Shown here in pieces: positions 45,779-55,800 of a DNA stretch of 64,000 bases. Origin of the DNA: Perkinsus olseni (taxonomy: Eukaryota > Perkinsozoa > Perkinsida > Perkinsidae). Position numbers and translations under genes: made by a program. The notes beneath the pieces were generated by a model. The model saw only the letters and a list, made by a program, of their open reading frames with translations. It was not told the origin of the DNA and ran no database searches. The stretch spans positions 145,781 to 209,780 of the forward strand of contig JABANP010000047.1 of NCBI GenBank assembly GCA_013115135.1. Reading direction: 5' to 3'. Position 1 is the stretch's first letter. Every line of letters starts with the position of its first letter.

Positions 45779-45914
45779 TGGGACACGAAATAACTACAGC
45801 CGAGATGAGACGTCGCCATAGGAAGCTCGAAGGCAATAACAGGAATTACGCATGAAACTGATGATACCAGCAATCATTTTGAAATTATAATATCAACATC
45901 ACACTCGAAGATTC

Positions 45915-48900
45915 CTAGTCCGCAAACGTCCCCCTCACAGCCACCTCCTTGGCAATGACACCGTTCAACAAGGCCCTAGCATCGGAACCCCTTTCGGAGA
46001 CCTTCCTGCGAGGCATCACCAGAGCCCTCCCGACGTCCTCGTCCATACACCAATACTCAGCCAAAGCTTCCTTAGCAGACCCGAGATCAGACAGCAGTAC
46101 TGCATTCACCATCCTGCTAAGCCTTCCGAGGTCGCAATACTCACTGTAAGCCTGTCTGTCGTGGCATACTCCGCCACAGGGGTCCTCATCCGACCTCCAG
46201 CTCAACAGGACCTCTTCCACCTCTCTCGCCCTCTGATTGGCAGAATCTATCCGTGTGGCCGCCTGAAGCAGCTCTCCCTCGCACTGCTGGTCATTGGCGG
46301 TGACCCCAACTTGAAGGGGGGTCAGTTTGATGCTGTGCAGCGTCGCCGGATCCAGAATATCCTTCTCAGTGCGGACACCGTCGTTCTCCTCCCGCCTCAC
46401 CCCCACCGCAGCCCCTCTAGGGACTACGTCAAGGAAGGCACATGAGCCCAAGGGTGGCTGTAGGGTATTGAATCTGGTGAGAGTTGTGGACGGGTACGCT
46501 TGCTCGAATGAAGACTGCGCCTCTTCAACCTCCTCGCAGCCTTCATCACTATCCTCAGGAGCAAGACCAAACCATGAGGGAATATGTTCTGGCAGGACCT
46601 GGGCGAAGGACCGACTAGCCGCCATCTTAAAGGCTCGAAGAGGATCAGTCCACCAATCTGTATGGCTGTCCATAGGGTCATCTCCCAGTGGCTGATGGTG
46701 TACAAAAGCATCGACATCACAGTCGGTCTGCCATGGCCGAGGCAAGGCCCTGACCGGGGAGTAGAGGCCGAGAAAGAGGTTCACAGCGTGCTGCTTCTCC
46801 TGGTCCGAAACACTATTAGCGTAATGGCGATGGAGGGAGATGAGCAGCTCCCTGCTAGGGGCCGATAAGGCAACCCAATCCGTGTCACCACTACCACGCG
46901 GCATCACCCGTCTATGACCACCCAGCGAGCCGGAGGAGCTAGCATGCCCTTCAAGAGATTGCCCGGCACCCATAATGTTAGCATATTTCTTATGGGCCTC
47001 ACTACCAGCGTACTGCCATGCCAACTGATCCCCCATCTCCTCATACATCCTCGTGAGTTCTCTCATCACCATCAGTGGTGGCGGCTCCCCGGCCTCTGGG
47101 ACACCGATCAAGCCTTGCTCCCTCAGCTGGGAGCACAAGGCTGCGCAGCCAATATGATACTGGAAGACGTTGGTTCGATCCAGGCAGTCCACACAGCTCG
47201 ACCGGGCCACGCCACTTTGGAATCTTTTGACCTCACCATTGGCATGAATGTGAAGCCAACCCGTCGAGAGTGCCAGCCACTCGGACAGGATACCCAAATG
47301 GTCCACCAGATCCTGGCCGCCCCTCCTCAACCTAGCCTGGGCCACCAGATGCTTACTATACGCCTTCAGGTCGAACACGACATACCGTATCTTGACCGCT
47401 GAGGGCAGGTCAGCGTTGAGAGCATTGACCATCTTCTGATAATGCGAACCCAGCAGAAATTCTTGTTCGTTCTCTACCGTGGACAACGACCTTTGCCCTT
47501 CTTCCGATGGCTTCTCCTCCTCTCCTTCTTCTACTACTTCACCCTCTGCATGGCGCATCAAATTTATCACCAAAACCGGTGCGCCATACCGCCCCAACAG
47601 CCCCGAGAAATGCCGCCTCGACGCCGTGTTGTTCCTGTCTGTTCTCTGGAACCGAATCGGTGGTTTCGGCTTCACCAGACTCAGCTGACTCTGGTCCTGC
47701 ATCCAGAATACCGGAGCGCTGCCTCGAACCTGGACGAAGCTGGAGAAGGGCTGACGACCCATCCCACCAGTGGACAGGTCGATGAGTATCTGCTCTGTCT
47801 CCACCTCATTGGCAGCATCACCGTCGGCGTTGATGCCGCGCTTTCTGTACCGAGTCCCCGCGTAGAAGCGAGATCTTCGGCTGATGAGAATGATGCTGAG
47901 CACTCGGGAGAGGGCCGATATTTCGCGCGCCGCGAAATACCCGTAGATGATCGGTACATACCACTGCCGTACTCGCTGGTCGGGGTTGTCACGAAAACCT
48001 TCGCTGTGCGTCCAGTTCCACACAAAACGGGACAGCAATGATTCCGCTAAGTTGCTCTGCGCACTTTGTGAGATATCGTATGTATGGCAGTAGTAGTAGC
48101 CCCTAGAGGCCTGCATGTCCTGTATCAAATCGATGAGGCGACGCTCGTCCTTGGCGAGCTGTCGTTGATGTAAGATGGACCCGCCGCTCCCGGACGTACT
48201 ACTGCCAACCACCGCCGCCGCTGCCGCCGACTGTTGCTGCTGCTGGTCAGAGCTGCTGGCTGCCTTGAGTGGCAATAAGACTGTCTTTTCCGTACTCCAT
48301 ACCTAGGGAAGGATACCAGAGCCACTGCCTCTAGTAGCGGAGAGAATATCGAAGTTGCGAAGCTTGATACGACCAGTCTACCACATTCACGACTCTAACG
48401 AACAGAAACCGGAGAATCAGATGGTAGACACACTCGTATGAGGTTCTTGAGGTATGCTAGGCTCTTTGGAAATTCTAGTTTTAAAACCTAGGATTTCAGC
48501 CGCGCTTAAACTGCCTTTCAAACTAGCTGATCGGTTTTACACCTAGAACAGACAGGTTCCCAGAACTCGGTGAACGACGAGTCCTAAAATTTTTCATCCA
48601 TCACCGCGGAATTTTCTGCAGACAAGATTTGGAGAGAATACGACCAATGGCGCGAGGATTAAGGCGTTGGAGCAGGCGCCGTGAATGGCGGAATGCTTTA
48701 CTGGGCATACTGATCATTACCTGATGACAGCCTCGACCACCGATCCATCCGACAGGTCGAGCCTCTGATACCACTACCAGATAGTATCCTTGGAGAAGCT
48801 GGATCAACCCAACCACCGCCTGAAGGTATCTTAGGTCGGAGCGTGTAAGATACAGAACAGGTGAGAATGAATGTCACCTGTATATCACTAGCAAGTCGCT

Positions 48901-49225
48901 TGTCTGAAGAGTCCCTTATATCCCTATCAGTAGCATATATCAACGGCCTGGAGTTAACATGCCCAGCCTGTCTCGTGATACACAGATACTCCGCCTCCTC
49001 CAAACCCTGCCCGCGCCTGAATAGCGAGGGTGATAGCCATCATCAGCCCGGTAGTGGTTATTACCTTCTAAGGCCTCTTACATAGACCAAGTCATTAGAC
49101 TGGTAAACATCCATCTTGTCGAAGTCACAAAAGCCTTCCCTGCCTCTCACTGGCCGCAATGGATGGGACTTCCTCGTCATATTAACATCATCACTGATAC
49201 CCCTCTGTGCGAATCTTAGGTCCAT
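45915..49225 (-). CDS. FIG4-like SAC-domain phosphoinositide phosphatase
   Basis: The N-terminal exons lie at 49225-48720 (DVYQSNDLVYVRGL, EEAEYLCITRQ, LIQLLQGYYLVVVSEARPVG, the SAC N-lobe). An intron of about 415 nt follows, then a long exon from about 48302 (VWSTEKTVLLPL) to the stop at 45915. Key blocks: YYYCHTYDISQSAQSNL, VPIIYG, LISRRSRFYAGTRYRKRG, NEVETEQI, KPPIRFQRTD, RYGAPVLVINLMR, the CX5R catalytic loop CVDCLDRT, then LHRHYANSVSD and NLFLGLY...WWTDP, which are specific to FIG4 rather than SAC1. FIG4 removes the 5-phosphate of PI(3,5)P2 on endolysosomes in a complex with Fab1/Vac14. The start ATG 49225 is tentative. Poly-Gln and poly-Ala insert near 48240. One in-frame 45-nt segment looks like an intron (see findings). 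Confidence 0.87.
47920..47938 (-). repeat. Family II-like palindrome in FIG4 coding DNA
   Basis: ATTTCGCG-CGC-CGCGAAAT on the plus strand. Read on the minus strand it encodes Phe-Ala-Ala-Arg-Glu. It begins directly after GT and lies within a 45-nt GT...CTCAG segment. Confidence 0.5.
48820..48877 (-). repeat. Intronic repeat, family I (58-nt FIG4 intron)
   Basis: It contains ACCTGTTCTGTATCTT and CCGACCTAAGATACC..TTCAG. Both halves align with the intron at 49834-49895 of the neighbouring gene. Confidence 0.65.
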
Positions 49226-49664
49226 CCGTGCACTACTCAAAATATCATGATTATTATTGGTATGATACACCCCTCATTAGACAGTAAAATACACTTTCCA
49301 AGACGTACACACTACATCGACCTCCACCTTTTCTCCGGGAATCTCAGCTTCACCAACGCAGTTCGCATGATACGCCATGCTTGCTCTGCTTTTCGAACCT
49401 GCTACCATAACTTTCCTTTCGATTCCTACACGCACACAACGCCTGTCTCCAACCTCAAGCTTCAGCAGCCAGACCCTCGCCGCTGCTGCTCTTGTATTTT
49501 CTCATCAAACTAATACCAAACCATGCACACTACAGCGGCCATTATAAATCTCCCGCGACTATCAGCAGCCACTATCAACGACTCATGCTCTCCATCACCA
49601 TCATGAGCATCTCTCAGACTCAACCACCCAAGGCTACCAGAAACGTCATCATTGCGCAGGCATG
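49226..49664. other. Intergenic region 5' of the FIG4-like gene
   Basis: No gene supported between the FIG4-like start and the stop of the next minus-strand gene. Confidence 0.35.
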
Positions 49665-51200
49665 CTAGTAGGGACGAGGACCCTTCCTGTTGCCGTACTT
49701 CGGCTTCATTGTTGGTTTGCCGATCACTTGGTCAGACATCTCTCGTTCGAAGTCTTCAACCTCCCACTGCTCAGGCTTGTCAGAGTCCGGCTTGTTCCCT
49801 TCGAAAGGGTTACCGACAAAAGGATTAGACTTCCTGAAGGGGGAAAAGTATCAATAGGTCGACCGTGGAAGATACAAAACAGGTCAAGTTCTTACCCAAC
49901 CCCATACATCTCCCTCAGAGTAGACAATGAAGGTATCGATTCCTAAGCCACAAACCTCTGCTCTCACTGTCTCCTCACACGATGACTACTTCATTATCTT
50001 CCAATAGCTCCTTCAATGACGCCGCTACTTTACTCTTCCTCAGCGGTGCCGCAGAGTACTTAGATTCTGAGTGAAGAGAATCTTGCCTCTCTAAGGCCAG
50101 CCGCGAGAGACTCATGCTTGCTCCTAGTACTACCACCCATTCGTCAGTCAGTAAGCGCTCACACCCGTCAAGGGAAATGGGCGTCTCTGATAATGGTATA
50201 TTTACGCCATCACGCTCTATCCATAGCCTGCTTCTCACCGCGCTTCCATACATCACCACGAACCCCAGAAGATTGCTTAACCTATTACCATCAAAAGCGA
50301 TCGCCTCGGCCATCTGCGTAGCGCCCTCCACTGCGTCCTCCCCCAGTAAGACCTCATCATCTTCTTCGAGTAAATCAGCCTCATCATCAGCATCAAACTC
50401 GTCGTCAGCATCATGGATGGGGTCTAGCATCTCTGCAGCCTCGAGAGCTGCCGTGTGCCGCCTCTGCTGCCTCGGGGACATAGTCGATTCGGTACCGCCC
50501 CACCGGCGATACTTCGAAGGGCGCAATTTGCCCACCAGAGCTGCGCGCTCTTGCTCGACCTACATGCGAAAAAGAGAAATTTTCGCGGGAGAATTTTAAA
50601 CGGAATTTACACGAAAAATATCGAAGACATTGAAACAAGAGAATTCTCCCGATAAAATGAGAAAATTTAAGTAGAAAAACTTCGAGTAAATTTCAGCGGG
50701 AAATGTTGGAAATTGTCAGTTAAACTTTCAACTGTGAAAGAGAAAATTTCTTCCCGAACTCTCCACAATTTTTCAAGATTTTCATTACCTCCAGCCGCCT
50801 GGGCATCTTCATCAAAGTAGGTATCTCCTCCTCCCTCCCAGCATCCCTATACTCCTGCTTCAACTTACCAAACCGAAAACTGCGGACTCGCGATAGAATC
50901 CTCCGCAAATGCAGTTCCTGATAGGACCACAGTGAAACTCGCCCTCCTCCTCGAGAGCACCAACCCTCAGCTCAGCCTCCCGCTGCCTGGAGTAAGCAAG
51001 CCCGTTCGGATAAAGGGGATTGGGCCTTCTGTTGCTGCCGAATGCTGGCATTACGGCGGAGTTCCAGGCCATAGCCATCTCGATCTGGAGAGAACCTCAG
51101 GACCGCTGTTTCCAGCACTTGACCACTGCGGCTACTTTCTGTTGCTCTTCGAGCTTCTTCCGCCTCTCTCGGAACTCTTCTTCGGCCCTGAAACATGTGC
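49665..51200 (-). CDS. Multi-exon coiled-coil protein of unknown function
   Basis: Exons on the minus strand: a charged helix (FRERRKKLEEQQKVAAVVKC, near 51150), a linker (AFGSNRRPNPLYPNGLAY), LHLRRILSRVRSFRFGKLKQ, then KLRPSKYRRWGGTES and a very acidic stretch. Next is a compact block (RLSNLLGFVVMYGS...RLLTDEWVVVLGASMSL). Introns of about 38 and 62 nt (49834-49895) lead to LREMYGVGKSNPFVGNPFEG and a basic Lys/Pro-rich end, with a stop at 49665-49667. Phases agree across the last two introns. The 5' end is open and junctions between 50700 and 51080 are approximate. I do not recognise the family. Confidence 0.55.
49834..49895 (-). repeat. Intronic repeat, family I (62-nt intron)
   Basis: It contains CCTGTTTTGTATCTTCCA and GTCGACCTATTGATAC, the best-preserved copy of the family. 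The copy at 56974 in exportin-7 is its reverse complement. Confidence 0.7.
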
Positions 51201-52551
51201 CAACTGAAGTGACGTGATCTCAATCATGATGACGGAGAGGGCACGGTGGGGGTCGACGACGGTATGAACCCCTTACAAGTGGAAAAATAGACGAGTGGAC
51301 GAACTGAATTTGAAACAGTATCGGTTGATAAGACGCCTGCGGAGTCGAAGCGATTCAAATTCTCCGGAGAAGCGCTGTGCGAAAAACCTCGGAAACGACT
51401 ACGTCCAATTTCGCCGACATTTCAAAGCAACTAAGATAGGCTTGTTGCTGTTGGTAGCAGCATCGCCAACTCGACGAGTTAATACATCGCAACGATGAGT
51501 TACGGATGTTATGGTATTACTATCGACGAGGGAAAAAATCGAACCGCCAACTATTACTGTTTGAAGGCCCTCCTCCGGTCCATACCATTATTCATGAGCT
51601 GCAGCTGTCGTGCTACGAACTGCATCACAGGGTGGTCATCTCTGATAAGAAAGTATCTTCAACCCTCCCCAGTTAGCGCCGATGAACCTGTAAGTATCGT
51701 TGCCCCTGGTCCACTGATTGCCCTCGACGAAGCAGTCCTGGAAGCGCAGGTCAGGGTACTTCCGCAGGAGGAACTTCACCAATTTTGGGTACGGATTTTT
51801 AACCTTGCGCGTCTGAGGGGAGAAGAGAAAATGATGCCGAGCAAATGCCGGTAAAGGGAGAGGTCGTCGAAGAGAGGCCCCCAGTCATTGCGAAACTCAG
51901 AATCGATTCTAAAATGCGGTTCCAAAATCATGAGTTACATAATTGGCGTATCGAGCAGCCGCAGGATGGGGATATTTTGCAATGTACGCTCCCGGCTAAG
52001 TCGAAACTTCAATCGACCCATTCTGTGCGTCAGACGTTTCTGGAACGGATTCTTACACGTAAAGCGCGTTTCCGGAATAGATTAAAAACTTCAAAATTGG
52101 TTTATCGAACATCCCCAATTTCTCTGCCACTGCAGGCATCGAAATCTCGGAATGGAAGGGTGTTGGTGATAGCGTTAAGCCATACTGTTTCGAAATTATC
52201 TCCTCAAAACATGCGGGTGTCACGATGCCACCTTCTCCGAGGTTCTCCTTTCAGATACTACTAAATATAGAAGCATTTCAGCCTACTTGAAAATTGATAT
52301 TAAGATTCTCCATCGGAGGCACGCGTTCAGCACTTTGCATCCACGGGGGTCGTTGGGTGAGCCTGAGGAGGGGAAGATGTGGTATCTTCCGAGTAGGTCG
52401 GCCTACATCCCGGCTTCGGCTAGTCGGCGTATCCTACCGACAATGTCGAGCTTGTAACCACGATAGAAGTTGGTACCATAAGGATGGATATGGCCATAAG
52501 TCATTGGAAGGAAGAAGAATACAGACTACTACAGAAAATCATTTACGTCAG
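51201..52551. other. About 1.35 kb without a supported gene
   Basis: Plus-strand ORFs of up to 139 codons show no domain. A family I-like GTATCTTCCGAGTAGGTCGG occurs near 52383. The 5' exon of the coiled-coil gene may lie here. Confidence 0.4.
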
Positions 52552-52629
52552 AGGCGTTGCCGGGGTTCGAACCTGGGTTGAAGGATATTGCAGTGATGGT
52601 TGAGTGCTCTACCGTTCGGCCAAAACAGC
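52552..52629 (-). tRNA. tRNA-like sequence (possible pseudogene or tRNA-derived element)
   Basis: On the minus strand there are an intact A box TGGCCGAACGGTAGAGCA and an intact B box GGTTCGAACCC at about the right spacing, with a 4/5 T stem. The acceptor stem pairs at only about 5 of 7 positions, the D stem has mismatches, and I cannot place a convincing anticodon stem. It is therefore more likely a tRNA pseudogene or tRNA-derived repeat than a working tRNA. Confidence 0.5.
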
Positions 52630-52846
52630 CGAAGCGACTCTCGTGAATCGATCGGCCGCTGACCATGAAACTCAAAGGAGAGATGACTCGGTACCTTCGA
52701 CCATCATCCTGTGTATCAGCATTCCCGTGCCTCCACCTCTTGCCCCTACTACTGCCACTCTCCCGTCCTTATCAATAGTAGCCCCTCGTTCTCAGTTGGC
52801 CGTCCTCCTCTTGTGTGTGTTGTGCATCCCCCTACTCGGCCTACTA

Positions 52847-55800
52847 ATGGACGCGGCTTCCTTGGCTCAATTTGAAAGGCTCTGTACGGAGTTCTACAAC
52901 CCTCCCAATGAGCAGGCTCAAAGGCATGCTCATGAGGTCCTCACGCCCCTACTCAACGGCATTGACTCGGTACCACAATTACAGTAATACATTACTGCCG
53001 GGTCGACCCTAGTCAAAGACGGATTTTTAGATACGTCCTGGCGAACTCCTCCAACCAGCAAGCGCTCGTTTTTGCCTCTACCGCTTTGACTAAGGTCGCC
53101 ACTGCCAACTGGACCGCTGTTACTGAGCAGCAAAGGGAGGATATGAAGGTGATAACAACAACAGTCATCACCTCTAGGGTTATCACTATGGCCTTTAATT
53201 TTTGGAAAACATCCGAGTTTCGCTCGTCCAACATGCTGAGGACCTCGGTTGACCTCAGCCTGAGGTCAACCGCGTCAGGAGTTCGATGAAGGCTCCACGT
53301 CTATTATCCTTTACTTCGTCTACATGTCGATTCTCGCTCTTGTCTGTCCTATGCGGTCGAAGGCGTTCCTTCGCTCACGACTCTCCCTCATCATGTGTAT
53401 TGTTCGTGCGATGCGGAAGGGTACTCTAGTCCTGGAGTATCTCAGGGCTCGTGCAATTTGAGCGTCTTTGGTTCCTCTTCAAATGAATACGATATTGACA
53501 TGTACTTTATACTTTGGCATAAACTCGGTTTGAATCGACTTCACAGCAGTGGTCGATATTTTACTCCGTCCCCTTGGGATATCCCTGTGTTCTTTTTCAG
53601 AATTTCATGCTGAATTATCTCTTCCAGAATTGCGAGGCTCTCCAAAACAGTGCTCCGTAAGTGCTCTCTGTATCACGCGCATGCGTACATTATTTTCTAT
53701 CCGAAGGTACGCGGTGTCCTTCCTGGTTCGCTTTCTCTGTCGTATTGTGAAGCTCAGCTGGCTTGAGGGACCTCAACATCAGACTATTGTCAGCGATGTA
53801 ATAATTTTCATGAATTGGGCAAAAGTTGGTATGCAAAGGTTCCACGGGCAGGTACAAAAGTTCCTCTCAGCATCTACTCGCCATTGGATACTTGGTCTGG
53901 ACATCTATGTTCAGCTAACTGCGGATATCCAGCCCACCGTCGGGCCGGGGATGTCCCGATTTAGACGTACAAAGGGAGCCGTTACTGGAAAATTATCGAC
54001 AAGTGTTTTGACAAAAATTGCATCAGTTTTTACAACTATTAGCATGAGGAAAAATTAATCACCAGCGATCAACTTTCTATTCAGCAGTATGCATATTCTT
54101 TTCTCGATAAAATTCAGAATTTCCCATGCGAAGCAGAATGATTGTTGGCAAGGAGTTATCTTGTGGAAGAAGTTGTTTTCCTTGTCAGGCACGGCACTCT
54201 CATTTCGGGACATAGCGCTTCCCCAGATCTTCACAACGGCAGTGGATATCCTGACTCAGATGTATGAGGGGAAACTGCGGATTGATGATAAAATGGATGA
54301 ATTCAAATTGGTGAAGAAAGTAATGAGGAGGGCGAAGAGAATTGGGAGAAGTATGGTTTGTGTGCCAGGTGCTGCAGCTGGCTTATAACTGTTTGAGCTT
54401 TGATTTCATGGGTGAGTGTTGTCGGGAAATAATACTCCGACGCAATACCACATTTCCCCGAACTTGCGCATCTTCGGGTAGCGGGTCCCGCTGGGCGATC
54501 TACGCAGAGTTATGCGAGAATTAGCTGGATGTTATCGAGTGTCCGCGTAGTATAACAAGATGATGGCTCAGCACCGAGCGTGACAGGGGTGCAGTGTTTG
54601 GGTATTATTATCAACGATAGTATTTAGAGTACCATAAATTGAGTAAACATATTCATTATATGGTATTATATGTTATGAATAGATTACTGGCCGATAGTAT
54701 CTCCATAGTACAGGTACTATCCCTGATGAAACTTCTGAGGACCAGACCACAGTGATGGTGCCGCATAACTGGACGGTGTTGAAGGATAATATCATACCGA
54801 AGTTGTAGGAAGGCGGCTGATGAGATTGGACGAGGAACCGTCGGGCGTACTGTCGTTGTTGGTAGATTCTTCCAGTTGTACGACAGCAGCTGCAAGAATG
54901 GTTGGAAGGATTGCGCGATGTAGTATTGGTGGGGGTAGTCATCTAGGTATTTCGAGGCGCGTGGCGATTGATTTTTCTTCTATATCACAATCTGATACAG
55001 ATTTCGAAATCATACTGCCATACAGCCTAGGACAATTGATGATCGAATGTATTAGGCTGTGAGAGGCACAAGCAGGCGTAGCTGGAAGTAGTCACGGAGT
55101 GGAGTTCGGGAATGAGAGTTACCAACAGGGACGTATCTTTTCTCGACCCAGTATGGGTATTGCTTTGTCGTTCCACAGTTTGGCAGATCGACTTAGTGAT
55201 GTTGTTTCCGTTGTTTTGAAAAGTGTATGGGTTGGTCGTCTCTGGTTCAATGGCCTCTCTGCACGTGTGTTGTGACGAGGGTGTTATGATCGTCGCATGC
55301 TTCTTTTGTTGGTGTTGTTCAGATACTGTCTTCAGTGTTTGGTACTTCTTAGTTCGCTAAGACGATCATTCTTTCAAAATGAAGAGGAAAGTAGTAACTC
55401 AGGGGCACTAACGGTTGATCTGAAATCGATCGGCAGGGCGCACGCTACGTGCATGAATATCACTATGCTTGATTTCAGAAACAGCACTGTTACAGAGTAT
55501 GATGGAAGGCACTGCTCATTTGATATCTAATAAAGTTGGATTGTCGGATCCGCAATGTCTTCATGAGACGTGTCGGCTGATCGGAAGAATCAATACTAGT
55601 AGCCAATTCAAAGAGCTCAAGCAGGTGTGGCATGGGTCAATCTAAGATACGCCCTGAAGATATGTCCTAGGTACCAAGCTTCGAGATGTGGTTGGAGCAG
55701 GTCTATGGCTTCACCATTGACGCAATAAAGAATTGGCAGGTGGGGGTCTCTTGGTGAGGACTCGGGGGAAATTTGGTATGAGTTTTGGCTTTAGATACTC

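Noticed and set aside
48601..49270. A separate small gene upstream of the FIG4-like gene
   Set aside because: The exons encode the SAC N-lobe (LIQLLQGYYLVVV) and join in phase to the exon starting near 48302.
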